NCBI RefSeq assembly: GCF_000685965.1
Contig: NZ_JMLE01000002.1
Location: 1 to 64,000 of the forward strand
Length of the DNA stretch: 64,000 nucleotides
DNA from: Arthrobacter sp. UNC362MFTsu5.1
GTDB taxonomy: Bacteria; Actinomycetota; Actinomycetes; Actinomycetales; Micrococcaceae
Direction: 5' to 3'
Shown here: in pieces, positions 60,810 through 64,000 of the stretch
Layout of the letters: each line of letters opens with the position of its first letter
How positions within the stretch are numbered: position 1 is the first letter of the stretch
Position numbers and translations under genes: made by a program
Notes under the pieces: generated by a model
Seen by the model: only the letters and a program-made list of their open reading frames with translations
Told to the model about the DNA's origin: nothing
The model's database searches: none

Positions 60810-61787
60810 CTACCCCTGTTCGGCCACCAGTTGCAGGACTCCGAACACGGGGTCCTTCTCCAGGACCCGGACATCGGTCACGCCTTCAGCAGCAAGGCTG
60901 CGCCTGAAGGACTCCTGCAGCCTCGCCACGTTCATCCCGAGCCCGCTGCCCAGGATCACCGGTCCCTTGATGCCCAGTTTCCGCAGGGCCTGCGCGGCCA
61001 GTCCGGCAAGGTCCCTGCCTGCCTGTTCAACAAGCGCCTGGCTGGGCGCGTGCCCGGCGTCCGCAGCCTCGACCACGAGGCGGGCCCGCTGTGCCCAGTA
61101 GCGGCGGCCCGTGTCCGGCGAATGGAAAAGGGCAATCAGTTTGTTGGGGTCATCGATGGTGCAGGACTGCAGGAGTGCCGTAGTGAGTTCGTCGGGTTCC
61201 AGGCCCTGGTTCATGCGGCGGAGGCTGTGCCGGACCGCTTCCCGGCCCAGCCAGTAGCCGCTGCCTTCGTCCCCGAGCAGGTAGCCCCAGCCGCCGGCCC
61301 TGGCTTCTTCGCCGCTGGCATTCCTGCCCCAGGCGGCGGAACCGGTGCCGGCAATGACGGCGACGCCGGTGCTCGCCCCTCCGGCGGCCAGCAACAGCCG
61401 GGAGTCGTGGACCACCGTGATCTTCGCGCCGGGAACATGGGGGGCGATCAGGGCCGCCAGCGCGGCCGCGTCCTCATCCGTGTCGATTCCGCCGGCACCG
61501 GCGTAGACCTGGGCAATCACCCCGCCGCCGATCTTGGCGAACAGCTCTGCCAGGTGACGTGCCGCTTCATCGCGGCTGACATTCTGCACGTTTGAGCTGC
61601 CCACGGATTCATCGGCCACGGCTTGTCCGTTTTCGAAACGGACGCCGCGCGTCTTGGTTCCGCCAATGTCCAGGCCGATCACGGCGCCTGGCCCTGGTTG
61701 GCCGGGCGCTGCCTGAACGGGGGCCGCGTGGAGCCCGCCGGTGGAAGGAACAGAATCCGTTGCTGGCAAGTTGTCAGAATTAGTCAC
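60810..61787 (-). CDS. BadF/BadG-type sugar kinase, N-acetylglucosamine kinase-like
   Basis: A 325-residue actin-fold (ASKHA) ATPase. Phosphate-1 loop GLDIGGTKTRG (~38-48), phosphate-2 region VAVIAGTGSAAWG, WGYLLGDEGSGYWLGREAV as in GlcNAc kinases, and adenosine motif VILGSGLGMN. It probably phosphorylates GlcNAc or a related amino sugar in cell-wall recycling. GTG 61787 is fixed by TAGTCT 6 nt upstream. The ~35-residue N-terminus before the core is disordered. Confidence 0.88.
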   Translation of the reverse strand: MTNSDNLPATDSVPSTGGLHAAPVQAAPGQPGPGAVIGLDIGGTKTRGVRFENGQAVADESVGSSNVQNVSRDEAARHLAELFAKIGGGVIAQVYAGAGGIDTDEDAAALAALIAPHVPGAKITVVHDSRLLLAAGGASTGVAVIAGTGSAAWGRNASGEEARAGGWGYLLGDEGSGYWLGREAVRHSLRRMNQGLEPDELTTALLQSCTIDDPNKLIALFHSPDTGRRYWAQRARLVVEAADAGHAPSQALVEQAGRDLAGLAAQALRKLGIKGPVILGSGLGMNVARLQESFRRSLAAEGVTDVRVLEKDPVFGVLQLVAEQG

Positions 61788-61799
61788 GTGAACAGACTA
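61788..61799 (-). promoter_or_regulatory. Leaderless-type -10 of the kinase gene
   Basis: Minus-strand TAGTCT (61799-61794) plus GTTCAC precedes GTG 61787. Confidence 0.5.
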
Positions 61800-61823
61800 C
61801 TGAGTCGCTACAGGGAGCAGGTC

Positions 61824-62873
61824 ATGACGAGTGCCATTTTCGGTACACGAATCATTGCGGCGCCAATGGCCGGGGGCACCTCCACGCCCCGGTTCGTGGA
61901 GTCCGTGCATCTGGCGGGCGGTCTGGGCTTCCTCGCCGCGGGCTACAAGACCGCGGCGGCCATGGAATCCGACATGCGCGAGGTCCGGTCTGCCGGGGCG
62001 GGTTTCGGCATGAACGTCTTCGTTCCCGACCGGTCCCAGCTCGATCCGCCCGCCGACGTCCGCCGGCAGCTTGAGGACTACCGGCGGAGCCTCGAGCCGG
62101 ACGCCCGGCGCTACGGAGTCACACTTCCCGGGCTGCGGCTCGACGACGATGATGCATGGCAGGACAAGATCGACGCCCTGCTGGCGGATCCGGTGGAGTT
62201 TGTCAGCTTCACGTTCGGCCTCCCGGAGCCGGCTGAAGTCCAGGCGCTCAAGCGTGCAGGGTCCACCCTGATTGCCACCGTCACCAGCGTGGCTGAAGCG
62301 CTGCTTGCCGTGGAGCGGGGAGCGGACATCCTGGCGGTCCAGCACGGGAGCGCGGGTGGCCACAGCGGGGCCTTCCTGGCCCGGGCAGGAACGACGGACT
62401 CCCCCGGCCCCGCGACCACGGCTGAGCTGCTCACCGCGGTGCGCACCGCCGTCGGCGTTCCCCTGGTGGCCGCCGGAGGGATCATGGATTCAGCAGGCCT
62501 CGACGCGGTGCTTGCCGCAGGCGCAACCGCGGCCCAACTGGGCACGGCCTTTCTCCGCAGCGACGAAAGCGGCGCGCGCCAGCTCCACAAGGATGCCCTC
62601 GCAAGCCGCGATATCAGCGAGACACAAATGACCCGTGCGTTCACCGGCAGGCAGGCACGGGCCCTGGTCAATGCCTTCGTCCGGGACCACGGTGACGCAC
62701 CGGAGGGGTACCCTGCCATTCACCATCTCACCGCTCCGATCCGCGCGGCAGCGGCAGCTGCAGGCGACCCGGAACGGCTGAACCTTTGGGCGGGAACCGG
62801 ATGGCGGCAGGCGGCAGCCCGGCCCGTCCCCGAGATCATGGCCGGCCTGCTCGCCGGATCCTCGCGTTCCTGA
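61824..62873 (+). CDS. Nitronate monooxygenase-type flavoprotein
   Basis: A 349-residue FMN TIM-barrel protein of the 2-nitropropane dioxygenase family. IIAAPMAGGTSTPRFVESVHLAGGLGFLAAGY at the N-terminus, VQHGSAGGHSG near residue 170, VPLVAAGGIMDSAGLDAVLAAGA and AQLGTAFLRSDES are the expected FMN-binding and catalytic blocks. It detoxifies alkyl nitronates such as propionate-3-nitronate, or does a related oxidation. ATG 61824 with GGGAG upstream is chosen; GTG 61788 would add 12 residues. Divergent from the kinase gene. Confidence 0.9.
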   Translation: MTSAIFGTRIIAAPMAGGTSTPRFVESVHLAGGLGFLAAGYKTAAAMESDMREVRSAGAGFGMNVFVPDRSQLDPPADVRRQLEDYRRSLEPDARRYGVTLPGLRLDDDDAWQDKIDALLADPVEFVSFTFGLPEPAEVQALKRAGSTLIATVTSVAEALLAVERGADILAVQHGSAGGHSGAFLARAGTTDSPGPATTAELLTAVRTAVGVPLVAAGGIMDSAGLDAVLAAGATAAQLGTAFLRSDESGARQLHKDALASRDISETQMTRAFTGRQARALVNAFVRDHGDAPEGYPAIHHLTAPIRAAAAAAGDPERLNLWAGTGWRQAAARPVPEIMAGLLAGSSRS

Positions 62874-62951
62874 TCGTCCCGACTCCGGACGCAGACAGGC
62901 TTCCCTGCCGCAGTCAGCTGGGCGGCCCGCGCATCCCGCATCCCGCGCCGG

Positions 62952-63935
62952 TCAGCCCTCCGAACGCGCCCGGATGAGTCCTGCCAGCAGCTCCGGGCCC
63001 TCGGTCAGGACCAGTTCCCGGAACAGCCTGACCTGGTCCGGCTCGGCTTCCTGGCCTCCTCGCCGTTCGCGCCACGCCAACCCGATTTCCCGGAACGCCA
63101 GTCCGGACTCCAGTGGAACCTCCACCCAGCCGAGGTTGCCGGTGTGCGGGCTCACCGTCCGGCCCGGGGCCCGCCCGCCGGGCGGCAGGATGCTGACGCC
63201 CAGCCCCGCGGACACGAGCCCGCGGACGGTATGCGAGTCTTGGCTTTCAAAGGCAATGCGCGGGCGGAACCCGGCTTCGCGGAACAAGGCGTCCGTCAGC
63301 GAGCGCATGCCGTAGCCGTGCCCCATCGCCACAAACGGGTCCTGCCTGATGTCCGCGAGCCGGGCGCTTTTCCGGCCGGCCAGGGGGTGTTCATGGTGCA
63401 CCACCAGCCGCAGCGGCTCCCGGTACAGCGCGGCTGAGCCGATGCCCCGGCCCGCCGTGGCGACGGGCGCTGTCAGGGCAAGATCAGCGGTCCCGGCCGA
63501 GAGTTCGGCCAGGCAGCCGTCACGTGCCCCCTGGCTGAAGTCGAAGGCGGTCTGCGGGTGGCGTTGGTGGAAGGCATTGATCAGCAACGGCAGCGTCGCC
63601 TCGCCAAAGGTGTGCTGGAACGCGACCGCGATCCGGCCGCGCACCACCTCGGATTCGTGCCGCACCAGGTCCAGCCCGGTCCGGAACTCGTTGAGTGCTG
63701 CGTCGATATAGGGCAGCAGCGCCTTGGCCGCAGGGGTCAGCCGGACTCCCCTGCCGTCGCGGATCAGCAGTTCAGTGCCCACCACTGCGCTGGCGCGGGC
63801 GAGCGCCCGGCTGACGGTGGACTGCGGTATCCCGAGCAGTTCCGCTGTTTCTGTGACGTGCTGAGTCCGCCCCAGTTCGGACAGGACCGGGAGCAGCGGC
63901 AACAGTTGCGCCAGCTGTTTGTGCTCAATGTCCAT
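62952..63935 (-). CDS. LysR-family transcriptional regulator
   Basis: A 327-residue LysR-type regulator: helix-turn-helix at ~25-50 (VTETAELLGIPQSTVSRALARA) and a periplasmic-binding-like effector domain (~95-300). ATG 63935 has GGGAGG 5 nt upstream. TAGAAT on the minus strand near 63978 is a plausible -10. It probably controls a divergent gene beyond the right edge of the window; in relatives that is often an MFS transporter, which is an inference. Confidence 0.9.
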   Translation of the reverse strand: MDIEHKQLAQLLPLLPVLSELGRTQHVTETAELLGIPQSTVSRALARASAVVGTELLIRDGRGVRLTPAAKALLPYIDAALNEFRTGLDLVRHESEVVRGRIAVAFQHTFGEATLPLLINAFHQRHPQTAFDFSQGARDGCLAELSAGTADLALTAPVATAGRGIGSAALYREPLRLVVHHEHPLAGRKSARLADIRQDPFVAMGHGYGMRSLTDALFREAGFRPRIAFESQDSHTVRGLVSAGLGVSILPPGGRAPGRTVSPHTGNLGWVEVPLESGLAFREIGLAWRERRGGQEAEPDQVRLFRELVLTEGPELLAGLIRARSEG

Positions 63936-64000
63936 CCGGGCCTCCCGGTAACTGATCCGATTTCAGCATCTATTCTATGTAAATCATGCATTGGAAGCAT
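63936..64000. promoter_or_regulatory. LysR upstream region, cut by the window edge
   Basis: Holds the lysR ribosome site, a minus-strand TAGAAT (63978-63973), and the interrupted dyad GCAT/ATGC (63967-63970 and 63987-63990). The divergent target gene, if any, starts after 64000. Confidence 0.35.

Noticed and set aside
61788..61823. GTG 61788 as the nitronate monooxygenase start
   Set aside because: No ribosome site precedes it, and ATG 61824 has GGGAG at good spacing and matches the family start.

Overview
The window is high-GC actinobacterial chromosome. It most resembles Pseudarthrobacter/Arthrobacter (Micrococcaceae): GC-rich third codon positions, many GTG starts, leaderless promoters of the TANNNT-N6/7-RTG type, the gluABCD uptake operon, and the TTGAGCCTGTCGAAA intergenic repeat of that group. 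The assignment rests on protein resemblance and style, not on a database search. I see no rRNA, tRNA, CRISPR, insertion sequence, prophage or integrase; this is core chromosome with about 60 genes, partial at the left edge (helicase).

Layout. 0-5 kb: 3' part of a DEAD-box RNA helicase, an orphan beta-class DNA methyltransferase, a PHP-domain phosphoesterase and Xaa-Pro aminopeptidase. 5-15 kb: a block whose gene content parallels, from memory, the Mycobacterium tuberculosis sigE neighbourhood: YflT-like stress protein, MgtE-N/CBS protein, DUF1003 protein, Mrp, TatB, anti-sigma factor, ECF sigma E, O-methyltransferase, DUF3117, then mannosyltransferase, DivIVA-like protein and a LOG-family protein. 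15-19 kb: gluABCD glutamate ABC transporter. 19-31 kb: dapE/dapD divergent pair, a lysozyme-like secreted protein, TetR regulator, galE, citrate synthase, dapC-fdxA, typA and an SGNH hydrolase lipoprotein.

31-44 kb: two paralogous peptide/nickel-type ABC transporter operons in tandem on the minus strand, each ordered binding protein, permease B, permease C, double ATPase. The second has an oppositely oriented PH-domain gene between permease C and the ATPase, and its permease B carries about 170 extra hydrophobic residues. 44-54 kb: LLM oxidoreductase, YchF, RmuC, IspH, a membrane protein, XseA/XseB, PPK2 and an AlaA-type aminotransferase. 54-64 kb: an OpuC-type osmoprotectant ABC operon, RsgA, pirin, an N-acetylglucosamine-kinase-like protein, nitronate monooxygenase and a LysR regulator.

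Themes: lysine/diaminopimelate synthesis (dapE, dapD, dapC), envelope stress (SigE/anti-sigma/TatB), nutrient uptake (glutamate, two peptide systems, osmoprotectants), and DNA/RNA maintenance (xseAB, rmuC, typA, rsgA, ychF). No novel multi-gene system is obvious. The most unusual signals are the expanded permease B, a candidate 24-codon small ORF next to 16-bp tandem repeats upstream of rsgA, a 13-codon upstream ORF overlapping the xseA start, and several palindromes placed on inferred promoters.
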